From positions 1,488,001 to 1,552,000 of the forward strand of contig JAPVLO010000044.1 of assembly GCA_027257055.1 (NCBI GenBank): a DNA stretch of 64,000 bases. Direction: 5' to 3'. The notes below the pieces were generated by a model that saw nothing but the letters and a program-made list of their open reading frames with translations, did not search any database and had not been told where the DNA came from. Below are positions 35,481-47,983 of this stretch, one piece after another (the stretch's first letter is position 1; every line of letters begins with the position of its first letter). Made by a program: the position numbers and the translations under genes. Origin of the DNA: Cephalopachus bancanus. Its lineage: Eukaryota > Chordata > Mammalia > Primates > Tarsiidae.

Positions 35481-35889
35481 CAGATACTTGAAGGAGGCGT
35501 ATTGTGGGGTGGAATTTGACATCCCCACCCCACCCCCAGCTTTTTATGGTTTTGCATTTCATAAGAGTAAAAATAAGAGAGGCAAACTTGCAGTTCATTC
35601 CTTGGAAAGGGATCTATGCTTGTTCCTAACATGGCACAGTATGTCCATTTGGGGGGAAGAGCAGATTGGTGGATTGTAGCTCTAATAATACAGAGCTATC
35701 GTTACTCTGAAGATGATTATATAAGCCCAAATTTATTCACTCAGCGAGTATTCAACACATCTTTAATGAGCATCTACTATGTAGTGGGTATTGCACTGAG
35801 AAAACAATGGTGAAAGAAATCTCTGATACCATGGAGCTTAGGATCGAATAAGACAGACTGATTTTATTTCGTTTTTAAAAATGTATTAT

Positions 35890-36054
35890 TATGACTTATT
35901 TTTTAGATACAGGGTCTCACTCTACCTTCCAGGCTGGAATACAGTGTCTCGATAATAGCTCACCGCAGCCTCAAACTCCTGGGCTCCAGTGATTCACCTG
36001 TCTCAGCCTCCCCAGTAGCTAGAACTACAGCTCCTGGCACCACAACCTGGCTAG
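35890..36054 (-). mobile_element. Alu left-monomer-type fragment (FLAM-like)
   Basis: ACAGGGTCTCACTCTACCTT through CCGCAGCCTCAAACTCCTGG to CACAACCTGGCTAGG is one monomer in reverse. Confidence 0.85.
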
Positions 36055-36089
36055 GGAGGACAGATTTAAATAAGCAAACTAATACATTG

Positions 36090-36679
<590 letters not shown>

Positions 36680-37060
36680 TAAGGTTGATGCTATGAACAA
36701 AACAAAAGAGAGTGGTCAACAGTAGATGGATACCTCTTGAAATGCTTCTGTGCGGAGATGACATCTAAACTGAGACCTGACTGACCAGCAGAAGGCAGTA
36801 ACGTGAAGATCAAGGACAATCTTTCTACAGAGATGAAACAATAGGGAAGATGACAGGGTAGGTTTTTCAACGGGTGACAAGTTCAGGATATTTGAGAAAC
36901 AGAAAGAAGACCCAGGTGGAAGAAGTGGAAGAAGTGCTGTGATCAATGGATAGGTTGGCAGAGGGCAACAATTAGAGACAAGCAGGAGTCACGTGACATA
37001 GGGTATTGCAGTCCATGAGAATGGGTTTTGATTTTATTCTTAGGTCAGTGGAGAGCCTAC

Positions 37061-37514
37061 TACACCAGTCAGAGTCAGATACTGCAATCTAGAAATCAAA
37101 CAACCAGCCCGCCTTTAGCACTCCCCAGCACCACACTAGGTATTCTGGGGAGTAAAAGCAGTGAGTATGTATCATGCACACAAGATGCCATCTATTTCAC
37201 TGAGAAGTTAGGTCTTTTACATGTAATGAGTCACAAAGGAAGTAGTGCTTATATGAATATGAATATCAGCTATACAACTGACCATCCCTGACTTAAGACA
37301 ATACCTGGTTGCTGGTTCAAAAAGCAGCGCACAAATGTTTACTTACTCTATGTCATGGAAGAATGGACGATCTGCAGTTTTGACGCACATCTGAAGTCTT
37401 TTCACCATGTATTGTCCTTATGTCTGGTATTTCAGAAACACATTTTCCCCAAATTATAATCTAATGCATTTTTCCATAAAGGCAACATTCTACAAGGTAG
37501 ATAGCTGTGTAGAA
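37061..37514. other. unclassified DNA
   Basis: No gene or named repeat. Confidence 0.4.
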
Positions 37515-37685
37515 CCTCACTACCCAAATTGCGGTCTCTAGACCTTGAACTAGGGCATGATATGGTGCTTAGGAAAGCAGAACCACAAGCCCCACCCCAG
37601 ACCTATTGAATCAGAATCTACATTTTAACAAGATCCCTTAGGTGATTTGTATGCCCATTAAAGTTTGATAAGCTCTCCTGCAGAA
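37515..37685 (+). mobile_element. MER5A
   Basis: AAGCCCCACCCCAGACCTAT, TTGAATCAGAATCTACATTT and TTAACAAGATCCCTTAGGTG follow the MER5A consensus, ending in AAAGTTTGATAAGC. Confidence 0.88.
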
Positions 37686-38754
37686 CATTGTTTCTACAGG
37701 AAAGTGTGTCCTGAGGTCTAATAACTCACTTATTAACAAAACAAACACTTGGGATATACAACCAGGGTGAAAGCTAGCTTCTACCAAGAAAAAAAAGAGA
37801 GAGAGAGAAAAGGAATTGAACTTTATAATATAATTTTAAAAGAGCGAAACATATAAATTCTTTCCATAGTGCTGCCCCATGTGTGGACACCAGGAAGGTA
37901 CTTGGGAGTCCTAGATAACATGAGAAAGACCCTGAATACAAAGAGATTTGAAAAAGGAAAGAATGAGAAGTGTAGCTTAAATGGATAGTTTCACAGAAAA
38001 GTAAAGACAAACATTAGTCAAAGTAAGTCTTAAAATATTTTTAGAAGACGAAATTTACAGAACAGTGGAAATCCAAAAATCTTCTCCATAAAGGCAATGA
38101 GAATAGTGGCAAAATTGTCAAAATCAAATTTTTTATAACTCTGGAAATTAAAGGTTTGCAACAACCCAAGTAGAATTTTTTTTTTAAATTAGCTCTACAA
38201 GATGCTCGTATATATTATCCCAAAGATGATGCTGTGATGCAATGAGAAACTTTGGATTAAACAAAGTTAAATTGGTTTCTCTTCTGCGGGATCTTTCAGA
38301 GCCTTTCATATGCTAAATATTAATTGCATAGTATGCAATTTTTCCCAAACTAAATTGACTGAGATAATTTGTACTATGAAATATTCTATGGATCTATGTC
38401 TAAGTCTTGAGGAATACACTTTGTACTAGGTGGGGCTTTAAGTTTAGATAATCTAAGAAAAAAAACCAAGAGTTCTAGACACCTGAAGAAGGAGTGTGTA
38501 TAATAAAAGGGTCATGCATAAAAGAGTGCCCCAGAAGACTGGATATTTTCCTGAAATGTGGTAAGGAAATAAATTGGTTAAGAAGTAAAGTGGTTGAATG
38601 TTGGAGTCTTTGAAGATTAAACAGAGTAATTCAAAAGAAGAATTTCTTAAAACAAGTTGCACAAAGCACAAGCAGCAAAATAAGGGGCTGATTAATTTGA
38701 TGTCGTTAACATTTAAATTTTTAATAGAACAAAAAGTTATATTAAACCAAGTGA
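37686..38754. other. unclassified DNA
   Basis: No gene. A short GA repeat lies at 37796-37811. A perfect 9-bp-arm palindrome with POU-like sites lies at 38322-38340. Confidence 0.4.
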
Positions 38755-39058
38755 AAAAGACAAGTCACAGCCTATGAGAAGCTATTTGCAGTGCACATTA
38801 CCAACAGGGATTAGTATCCAGAATGCATAAAGAACAAGGGGTATTCACTGGGATAAACAGAGAAGGACACTTAAATGATCAACACATATGTAAGAAGATG
38901 CTGAACTTCCAGAATTATCAGGAAGTACAAATCAAATTTAAATCATAATAAATTTGAAAAAAAATTTTAATCTCTGATGATACCAAGGGCTGCTAAAGAA
39001 GTTGAACACAGCAGCTCTCACATATTGCTGAGAAGACTTTTTGAACTGTTTTTACTCG
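38755..39058 (+). mobile_element. L1 ORF2 3' region fragment
   Basis: AAAAGACAAGTCACAGCCTA, then ACCAACAGGGATTAGTATCC and TCAGGAAGTACAAATCAAAT, match L1 ORF2 near its 3' end. It has many frame breaks. Confidence 0.8.
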
Positions 39059-39059
39059 T

Positions 39060-39870
39060 CACACTTCTGACACCAAATGTGAGTGGATTTTCCTTACAAC
39101 AATCAATGTAACAAGTCACCAGACACTGCCTTAGGCATTCTACAATTCAATTCAATTCAATTCTGACACTATCCAGAGTTAGCATCAAACTCTACAAGTT
39201 TGAGGACTCAGTCTCACAAGATTACCCTCACTTCAGATGCCAGTTGCAAATATTGGGTACCCAGGGTACCCACACTTCTGTCCAACTTGACTACAAAGCT
39301 GAGAGTTACCACAGCGCCCTTCCTTTGGATGATAATTTGCCAGAGTGGCTCACAGAACTTGGAGAAGAACTTAACTTACTACGGCCAGTTTGTTATAAAG
39401 GACACAATCTGGCAACAACCTAATGGAAAACACGCACAGGGCAAGGCATAGGGTGGAGGAAGGGTGCATGAAGGCTTCTTAACCTCTCCAGGTGTCCCAC
39501 CTTTCCAGTACCTGGATGTGTTCACCAACCCCAACACTCTCTGAACTTCTTTTTTTAGAGGTTCCTGATTGAGTGCCCATGAAATATTCCATTACATAGG
39601 CAAGATTGAATAAATCATTGACCCTTGTTTCTAGCTTCTCTTCCTTTTCCGGAGGTCAGATTATGGAGCCAAAACTTCCAACCTTCTAATTATGCTTGGG
39701 TCTTTCTTGAAATCAGCCTTCAACATGAAGCTGTCTAAAGACCCTCAACCAAGGAACATCATCTCCTCAGCCTACGGAAGGCACTCCAATATTCCAAGGG
39801 TTTTAAGAACTGTGTGTCAGGAACCAGGGACAAATACCAATTTTTTTTTTATTACATCACAAAATATGAA
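39060..39870 (+). mobile_element. ERV-type LTR, subfamily uncertain
   Basis: GTGAGTGGATTTTCCTTACA, TTAGGCATTCTACAATTCAA, GATAATTTGCCAGAGTGGCT and GGGCAAGGCATAGGGTGGAG occur in the order of a mammalian ERV LTR family I recognise but cannot name securely. A TTCAA pentamer run lies inside at about 39144-39162. TGGGTACCC and GGGTACCCA form a perfect 9-bp palindrome at 39254-39272. No retroviral gene is visible. Confidence 0.6.
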
Positions 39871-39874
39871 CTGG

Positions 39875-40092
39875 TACAGATTGAGTATCCCTTATCCAAA
39901 ATACTTGGGACCAGAAGTGTTTCATATTTCAGATTTTTTCTGGATTTTGGGATACTTGCATTATACTTACTGGGTAAGCATCTCAAATCTGAAAATCTCA
40001 AATCCTTTCAGTGTCATGTCAACGTACAAAAAGTTTTAGATTTTGGAGCACTCTAAATTTCAGATTGTCGAATTTGAAATGGTCAACCTATA
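39875..40092. mobile_element. short non-autonomous DNA transposon (Tigger-type)
   Basis: The ends are TACAGATTGAGTATCCC and, in reverse, TATAGGTTGACC, so the terminal repeats agree. Inside are ACTTGGGACCAGAAGTGTTT and TTTTAGATTTTGGAGCAC, hallmarks of a family I place with TcMar-Tigger elements. TA target ends fit that group. Confidence 0.75.
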
Positions 40093-40099
40093 TAAACAT

Positions 40100-40660
40100 T
40101 TTTGGAGCAAATTTGGAAAAATCTAGAAAATTTAAAGATACATATATACCCTAGATAACCTCCTACTTATATGCACAAGTAGATAAGTTCAAGAGTGTTT
40201 GTTTCAACGTTGTGTAAACAACCATTGTCAATTAATAGAATAATGAATGACTATACTGGTATATCTTCATGTAACAGAATATTATACTGTATTATAAATG
40301 AATTAGGGTTCTGTGTACCAACATTGATAAATCCTTATAGAGGCACACAGAGAGTGTGATACCATTTATAATGAAGGTTTTTAAAATGCAAAATGATATT
40401 ACATATTGCTTACAGGATCTTTTGCAGATGCTAAAAATATGAAAACACGTACAGAAATGACATACATAAATTCAGCATAACGGCGACCTCTAGAAAGAGA
40501 AGGGTAAATAAAGTTGAGAAGGGATACACAGGGCTTCAACAATATCTATAACATTTTTTTTCCTACCAAAAACAAATATTTTTAAGGTGTTTAAACTTGA
40601 CAAAGATATTTAAGGATAACTGGGTACTGGCCAGATTCGTCTCTGGTTTTTCTTTTTCTT
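40100..40660 (+). mobile_element. L1 3' end
   Basis: TTGTCAATTAATAGAATAAT, ACTGGTATATCTTCATGTAA and GATACCATTTATAATGAAGG follow the end of L1 ORF2 and its 3' UTR. It is old and diverged. Confidence 0.75.
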
Positions 40661-40762
40661 TTTGTATATAATGTTTTCTATTAAAGGACAACTGAGCACG
40701 TATGCACTCTTGAACAAGGAATCACTTTTAGTTCTTGAACAAAAGAAAGAAATAGCTGGAAG

Positions 40763-40812
40763 CTGGGAGAAAAACTTCCTGTTTTACTCTTTCTGGGAGA
40801 AAAACTTCCTGT
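40763..40812. repeat. 30-bp-period tandem duplication with two ETS motifs
   Basis: CTGGGAGAAAAACTTCCTGT occurs exactly at 40763-40782 and 40793-40812. Each copy ends in ACTTCCTGT, the reverse of the ETS-family site ACAGGAAGT. Confidence 0.95.
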
Positions 40813-40999
40813 AGTGCTGTGAAGGACTCAAAGAGGGTGAGTTTAGATGTAGCTTCCCCTAGAGGCCATGAAGCAGGCTGTGGGCCCAGTCTGACAAAGG
40901 CAAGGCTGCAGGAGACCGAGGGAAAGAAGGGAGCCATCACAGATGCCACACACCTTCACTGTTGACTTCAGAGCCAGCCTGGGGAAGGCAGAACCGGGT

Positions 41000-41228
41000 A
41001 GTGCTCAGAGCATTGGTTGTACAATCAGCCAGCCCTGGGTTTAAATTTCTCATTTGTTGCCAGTTAAACGGTCCTAACTTTTCCTTATTCTCTCCACCTG
41101 TTCAATACATGTAAACATAATGCTTCTGCCATAAGATTGACATGAGAATTAAATAAAATAATCCAGGTAAGATACTTAATACAAAACTTGGCATATCATA
41201 AATGTGTTATGAATGTTAGATATTATGG
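41000..41228 (+). mobile_element. MIR
   Basis: CAGAGCATTGGTTGTACAAT, AGCCCTGGGTTTAAATTTC and TGACATGAGAATTAAATAAA follow forward MIR almost full length, to GGCATATCATAAATGTG. Confidence 0.8.
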
Positions 41229-41407
41229 CATCACTCAGGGTCCTGTCAAGAAAACTGAAACCACTTCAGCTATTGCAAACTGTGGGAACTTAATAAGAGA
41301 TTGGTTTTACAGGTAATATAAGGTCTGGGTAAAAACACAGAGGAAGAATAAAGCAGCCTAGAGATAGCAACTCACAAAAGGCTTCAGGAACAAAGTGAAA
41401 AGGAAGT
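41229..41407. mobile_element. unclassified old repeat, left part of host of the LTR
   Basis: TCACTCAGGGTCCTGTCAAG and GCAACTCACAAAAGGCTTCA look like a mammalian repeat I cannot name. It may continue after the LTR at 42184-42480 (CTCTTTCATCTCCTACCAGC). Confidence 0.35.
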
Positions 41408-42183
41408 TGTATTAGTTTCCATGAGATGCCTTAAGAAATGATCACAAACTGGATGGCTTAAAAGAAAAGAAATAGGCTGGGTGTGGTGGCTCATGCCTAT
41501 AATTCAAGCACACTGAGAGGCTGAGGCAGGAGGATTACTTGTCCAGAAGTTCAAGATTAGCCTAGGCAATATAACAAGACCTCTTCTCTACAAAAAATAA
41601 AAAAAATTAACCAGGTGTGGCAGTGCATGCCTGTAATCCCAGCTACTTGAGAGGCTGAGGCGGGAGGATCATCTCGGTCCAGGGTGTCAAGGTTGCAGTA
41701 AGCTATGACCATGCCACTGCACTCCAGCTGGATGACAGAGACCCTGATTTTTAAAAAAAAAAAAATTAATTAAAAAAAATGAAAACAGAAAACAAATTTA
41801 TTCTTCCACAGTTCTGGAGGCTAGAAGGCAAAAATCAAGTGTCAGCAGGGTTGGCTCCTTCTGCAGCCCTTGAGGGAAAATCTGTTCCATGCTTCTTTTC
41901 GGCTTCTGGATACAGTCAGTCACCTTTGCTGTTCCTGGGCTTGTGGAGGCATTACTCTAGTCTTTACTTCTGTCTTGGCATGGCCATCTCCTTCTGTGTC
42001 TTTGTCTTCTTCTCTTGTAAGGACACCAATTATAACAGATTAGGGTCCATCCTACTCCAGTGTGATCATAAATTAACAAATAACATCTACAAAAACCCTA
42101 TTTCCAAATAAGGCCACATTCACAGGTACTGGGGGTTGGGACTTGAACATATCTTTTTGAGGGATGTTATTCAACCCACAACA
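41408..42183 (-). mobile_element. MLT1-like LTR with AluJ inside
   Basis: It runs from TGTATTAGTTTCC to TTCAACCCACAACA. CAGTTCTGGAGGCTAGAAGG, AGGACACCAATTATAACAG and CCCTATTTCCAAATAAGGCC are reverse hallmarks of the same LTR group as 3981-4413. The 5-bp flanks GAAGT and GATAG do not match well. Confidence 0.8.
41465..41763 (+). mobile_element. AluJ
   Basis: GGCTGGGTGTGGTGGCTCAT through AAGCTATGACCATGCCACTG to an A-rich tail. It has ancestral AluJ-type features and none of the lineage-type changes. Confidence 0.93.
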
Positions 42184-42635
42184 GATAGGTTCTCCATGAG
42201 AAGCCAAGACCACCCAAAGTGGCTAGAACATTGGCTGATACTGTCTAGTAGAAGCTGGGACTAGGGAGGGAGAGTCTGTAGGGAAGAATTCTTCTGTGCA
42301 GCCACTACCATGGTTGCTACCAAAGGCAGAGAGAGAAAGGGAGACATAACCCTTTCCCTTCCTCCTGCTCTTTCATCTCCTACCAGCATCTCCTACTAGC
42401 TGGAACAGATAGAAAGCAACTGACACAAGCTGAAAAACTTATCTTGCAAATGTCAGCTATCCCTTACCTCATGTCCAAAGCACAGGCCCAAGGATAGACA
42501 ATGTTCAGTTGAAATTACTCTAAGCCTGTCAAGGCCTGTATTAAACTAGTCATCCCAACTATAATAAGAGGTAGAGGCTGGGAGGATTTTGGAGTGGTAA
42601 CTAAGAAATAGGCAATAAAAGAGAACAAGAAAGAC
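42184..42635. other. unclassified DNA, partly old repeat
   Basis: See 41229-41407 for the possible continuation. Nothing coding. Confidence 0.35.
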
Positions 42636-42845
42636 ATAATCCCTTCCCATGGAGACGCTGGACCAGTGGAGAAGAAAGATATTAAATAAAAACAATGTTA
42701 AGCTTAAGTGCTATGGAACAAAGAAAAGTAGGGTAAATGAAGAGAAATAACCATGACACAAAAGTTGACTTGGAAATTCAGGGAAGGCCTCCTTGAAGAA
42801 GTAACCTTTAAAGTGAATGTTAAGCAGGAATAGGGACATACGTTA
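42636..42845 (-). mobile_element. L2 3' region
   Basis: ATCCCTTCCCATGGAGACGC, TTAAGTGCTATGGAACAAAG and TCAGGGAAGGCCTCCTTGAA match reverse L2. Confidence 0.75.
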
Positions 42846-43064
42846 TTTGGATCTGACCTGTCTCATTTGGTGTGATCCTAAAAGGGAGGACCCTCACATG
42901 ACCATGGGAAGTCACATGACACAACCGAGGCCAATAAAACTCTTTTATCCCTGGAAGTTAAGTTAAATCAGATCTTAAATTAGATACACAGAACAGGTAG
43001 TTGTAGATGCAGAGCTGTCTGATGGCAATGCCCTAGAGTTGTCCAAAGGACTTCCTCAGATCAA

Positions 43065-43658
43065 CTGTGGCCGATTTATTTTCCAAACTTGCACCAATAA
43101 TGTCTCCTATCCCATATGCTCTTCTTACAATGTGACTTTGTGCTCCCAGAGAGTTGTGGTCTGTGCTTCTTCTCCTAGAATCCGAGTGGTCTTGTGATTA
43201 TGGTGGAATGACTCTGTGACACCTGAGGGTAGGTCATACAAGGCAATACAATATCCATCTGGTTCTCTGAGAATACTTATTCTTAGAATGCCGTCAGCAT
43301 GGAACCTAGCTGTTCATGTTCCATGACCTTCCAGCTTCCAGGCTCATAACAGTGAGGCCAATACCAAAAGCTTCATCGCACCATGAAGTCAAAGAGCCCA
43401 TGGAGAAGAAGCGAGGCTCCCAACTCCAACTCCTTTTGATCTCCCCTCTACCAACTTGCCAACCACAAGAGTGAGTCATATGAAAAGTGGATGCTTTAGC
43501 CCCAATCAGGTCATGCCAGCTGATGGCACATGGAATGGAAATTTCTTGTTATCTCTAATCCCAGCCTGCATCAAAGAGTCATAAATAAAAGAAATGATTG
43601 ATTTTACACCACTGAGTTTGGGGGCAGTTTATTACCTAACCATAGATAGTAAAATAAC
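43065..43658 (+). mobile_element. MLT1-type MaLR LTR
   Basis: CATATGCTCTTCTTACAATG, GGTAGGTCATACAAGGCAAT, AGAGCCCATGGAGAAGAAGC and CACTGAGTTTGGGGGCAGTT are in MLT1 order. Length fits a complete LTR. Target duplication not resolved. Confidence 0.8.
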
Positions 43659-44425
43659 AGTCCTAATTCTCTTCTTTTCCAATGACCTAGCTCTTCAGAT
43701 CTTTTCATTTTTATAAACTATATGGAATCCTGTTGATAAATGTATTCTTGCTTAAATTAACCAAAGTTTTTTCCTTTTCCTCATAAACCAAGAACCTTGA
43801 CATATAGCCTTTGCAAAAAACAGAAAGAGAAACATCAGACTTAAAAACAACCATGGGCCTGAAGACTTGTTCAGGAAAGAGCCTGGAAACTTAAAAAGAA
43901 TGAGGGCAATTAGTAAGCATGAAGTTCAGGGAAAGGAGACCATGGCTCAAGGTGAGGGTGGAGAAGGAGGGAGATTAGTATTAACTATGCCCCACACTGG
44001 TGAACATACTTAATTCATATTGCCTCATTCACCTGTACCTCAACAAGAAGAAGAAAGTCCTATTTGTAAGCATACATTGCTCCCATTCAAGGGAAAGTAA
44101 AATTGAGGCTGAGGGATTTCTATTTGATTCTGACCTGGAGCTCGACCCAGCCCTATCTTCCTACAAAGACTGTATTCCCAACATATCTGCTGCATGTTCC
44201 AGTGGGCAGTTTATGACTTAGAGAGAAGAATATGAGGAGAGCAGTAAGGAGAAATGCATGGAAGAATAAATAGACCAATTGGTGAAATGTGAGAATAGTA
44301 TGGCCCCATAAACCTCAGCTTACCAAAAAAAGTTTAAAAATGAGAGCTAAACATAGAACATGACAGTCATTAAGGCAAAGGAGAAAGAAAACTAGCCTTG
44401 AAATATGAAAGTACCTTCCTAAGAA
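43659..44425. other. unclassified DNA
   Basis: No gene or named repeat. Confidence 0.4.
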
Positions 44426-44429
44426 TCCA

Positions 44430-44530
44430 TTTTCTAATCTCTAAAATGAGGGTGATAATACCTGTCTCTGTCGTAAAGTTTGAAGATGATGTTTATACAT
44501 TGGATAGCACTTAGTAGGCATTAAGATGTC
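44430..44530 (+). mobile_element. MIR
   Basis: AATCTCTAAAATGAGGGTGA and ATAGCACTTAGTAGGCATTA are the 3' half of MIR. Confidence 0.7.
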
Positions 44531-45529
44531 ACAACTAACCCTAGCTATTAAAGATAATTAGAGTAACACATAAGGCTCTCCACAGAGACCCAAAAAAGCA
44601 GGGGGGAAGAGACAAGGGAAAAAAAAGCAAGGAAACATGGTAAAATGGAAGAAACTAAGAAAAGAAAGAAGAAAGTGCTGGATGGTGAGAGCAGGAGAGG
44701 CAAGAACAAAGAAAATCAGGTCTCACACTGAATGATTTTTAAGTTTCTTTGCAGAAACTGTACTACAGCCTGAAGCAACTCCTGGTGCCACCACCCCTGT
44801 GTAAGAGGTGCCAGCCATGTGTAGTCAGGCCCTGTGATCTTGCGGAGGATCAGATGTTCATGCTCAGGGGTTAGGAGCATCCGAAACTCCTGTGAAACCA
44901 ACTCCCAAACCATCTCATGCTCCCTTTGCAAAGACCAAAGGCAGCCAGACCACCCTTAAGTAAATCTCCTTAATTCCCTAACCTCATCAAATGCCAATAG
45001 CTCACCGAATTCTTGGTTAACTTGGGGCTTAACCTTCTGGGTACCATGCCACTCTTTGACATTCATTAGAGAGAGAACTGCAGAAGGAATTGGAGAAGGG
45101 ACTGGAAAGATGCCAGCCAAGGGTAGGGAGCAGAGTGGCCCTCTCTAGGCCATCAACACCAAGTTTCCACGTCTGCCTAGCACCTGATGGAAGGAACTTG
45201 CTTGCAAACCATATCACCCAGGAATTCGGCACAAAACAGGTGAAAGGAATTACAACAACTTTCCAAAGTCATCTAATGGGTAGCCAGCATTGCTAGCACT
45301 CTTGCATATGAAATTTCTAGACAAGCAAGAAAAGTGGATCAAAGGGAGTTTGTTGAACGGGAAGTGGATCTGAGTTGAGATGATGCAGGAGAGAGACAAC
45401 TTTTTTGGTTCTTTGCCATCATCCTATCCTTGGTGGCCTTATTGAAAATTCCTACCCTCCCACCTTCTGGCTCACCATACCCAAATCAGGGTAGGGCAGC
45501 TTGCTATGAAGAAAAAAATAGACGTTGCA
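44531..45529. other. unclassified DNA with purine-rich part
   Basis: Positions 44580-44680 are purine-biased. No gene or named repeat otherwise. Confidence 0.4.
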
Positions 45530-46900
45530 ATGTTTGGCATAATAATTAAGAGCATATGGTCAAAAATATTGTTTGCAATGGCTTGTGGGCTTATGATATT
45601 TAATTTAAAATAGATTTTCCTAAATAAAAAGAGACTTTATACAGATGGCCATTAAAAACAAGCCATTTTTGCTGCTCGGCATTGTTAAAATATAATGTTT
45701 TTAAAGTATTTTATAGCACCTTGGCCCTTCGGCAAGGATGGAATATTTCGTGAAGATGGAGGCTTGGCTCAATGACAAGATGGTCCAGATATAATTGTCA
45801 CAAGCCCTATCCTGAGGCTTATTTTTATTTCCATAAGCTTAATTTTCTTTTGTATAGAAATTTTTCTTCTTAAATTCTAAAGTTTTATTCAGACCTGGGA
45901 AAGGACGACTCTTGAGATCAACTAGCCAAAGAGATGGCGGCAAATGCTTTATGATGTCATTTCTCATTAAATATGAACAGATTGTTTCCACAGCAAACAT
46001 TTAGCAAGCACAAAGCCAGGTGTTTTCCTATTTTCCATGTCTCTTTTTAGTATTAGAGGGAGCATAACAGTGTTTTCCTTTTTTCTCTCTTGTTCTTTGT
46101 CTTCTTTTAAAAATTAAGTCTGGATAAGGACCACCACAGAAAGGAGGGGCTGATACTTTAAAGGCATTGAGGTTCATGTACGTGTAAAATATTTCACACA
46201 GAGAGCGTGAATAGTAGTGACCATGCTTCTATCGGTAATGGAGGTTAGACAGAGTGGTTACGAAAGAAAAATAATTTCTGATTCAGCCCACTGAGGACTC
46301 TACCATGACTGATGTTCATCCAACTTGTTTTCTCCAGTCAAATCATTTTCAACTCCAAAAGATGACTGGAGACCTAGCAGGCAGGGCTCTCTGGCTGCTT
46401 CACCGTGAAAGCACAACGGAAAATGACTAGGAGAGGAGTCGCCGGTGTTAACTTACAGGCTACTGCTCAGAGTGGGAACATTCTGAACAGTCCTGGCTTA
46501 TCTCTCCCTTCCTCCCCTTGCTACCCACACCAGGCAATAGTCTTAGCTGGGATATAATCAGAAGCAAGTACATACCTCAGGGTCAATCTGTTGAGTTTGT
46601 TTTTATGATGCAATGACAGCCGCTAAAGACTTTTGTCGGAAAAGCTGATACTTGAGAAATGGTTTTGTATTAGTTCGGGATAGAAAAGAAAGCTGAGAGC
46701 AGTTTCTAGATTGTCAGTAATCCTTTCTTATGAGTGGCCAAAGAGAAACAGCCCACTTCCTGATCGGGGCTCAGAGAAATGTCGAGGTACAAAAACAATT
46801 GTTCCAAATGCACTCCGTCTGTAATTAGGAATGCACCAACCATGGCACGGTTTGTTTTTCTAGTTCAGTAACCTTTAACAACACTTGTAATCAGTTGGGT
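45530..46900. promoter_or_regulatory. candidate conserved non-coding block
   Basis: About 1.4 kb without recognisable transposons. It contains GGCATAATAATTAAGAG, AAGAGATGGCGGCAAATGC, a perfect AACAATTGTT SOX-like palindrome at 46794-46803, and GTAATTAGG close by (TAATTAGG at 46822-46829). CpGs are more frequent than in flanking DNA to my eye. No open frame of note. Function is inference. Confidence 0.3.
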
Positions 46901-47499
46901 TTTAAAAAGAGGGGGCGAAGGGGATGGGAAAGAGTTACATTACACTTAGCCCAGGCAGCACTCCTAGAGAAATATTCAGTGCCGGACACACCTTGCTGCT
47001 CGGGTGGCTTTCTGCATCTTTGTTTGCAGGGATATAAACAAAGCTTAGGTGAACACACAGAAAGATCTTGCAATCCTATGAGGTAACTTTATAGGGGAAG
47101 CTGTCTTCTTTGTCCCTGGAGTGAGGGATTGGGTTTGCAGGCGGCTGGGGAGCTGCAATCCTGCATTTGGAGACAGTTATTTACCTGGTTTGCACCTGGA
47201 TATCAGTTGCTGAAATGAATATAAACCTGCCAGATCTTGAAAGAATCAGAAGACATACCTGGCAGAATTAACAAAACTAGAAGATACTTTTGCTGAAGCA
47301 GGCAAGACCCCTACTGAGGCCTTTGCAATTTAACTTCAGAAAATTCTTCAGAGGGGTTATCAATGAGCACACACTAGGGTGAGCAGGAAGGTAAATATTG
47401 ATTTGTTGAGTTCCTATCTCAGTGGCTGTCTTTGAATGAACTCATGGAGAATGACCCCTCTTAACCAAGAATTAAAATGAAAGAAAAAAAGGGTGTTGG

Positions 47500-47940
47500 A
47501 TTTTTCTTATTAAAATGAATATTTTTTCAGTTTATAAAAACAGTATATGTTTATTATGATAAATTAAGAAATATAGCTAGTAGAAATTTAAAAAGTAAAA
47601 AATATCCATAATCTCATGTTAACTATTAACTATGGCATACAACATTTCAAACTTTTAAAACAAATAGACAATTTTCAACACAAATCAGGGCCATAGTGTG
47701 CATACTATTTTGTAATATACTTTTGTCATTTCTGAGTCTTTATTGTGACCATTATCTGAAATGGATAAATTTACATTTACATCATTTTTAATGATAGCCT
47801 AGTATTCTATGTCATGGATGCACAAAAGTTTAATTAGTCAATGCTTTGTTTTAGACATTCAGACTGTTTCCAGCTTTTTTGTGTGTTGAAAACTGCTTCG
47901 GTGAACCACCTTCTGGGTCAATATTTTCATTAAAGCATTA
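47500..47940 (-). mobile_element. possible old LINE fragment
   Basis: TATCCATAATCTCATGTTAA, then AGCCTAGTATTCTATGTCAT and ACATTCAGACTGTTTCCAGC, resemble a reverse-strand LINE 3' region. Family unsure. Confidence 0.4.
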
Positions 47941-47983
47941 TTGTTGTTGCTGTTGTTCAAACAGAAAAACTTGAGGATACTTT

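Noticed and set aside
39254..39272. GGTACC palindrome as a regulatory site
   Set aside because: It lies in an LTR whose related copies have a similar but non-palindromic sequence, so it is probably drift.
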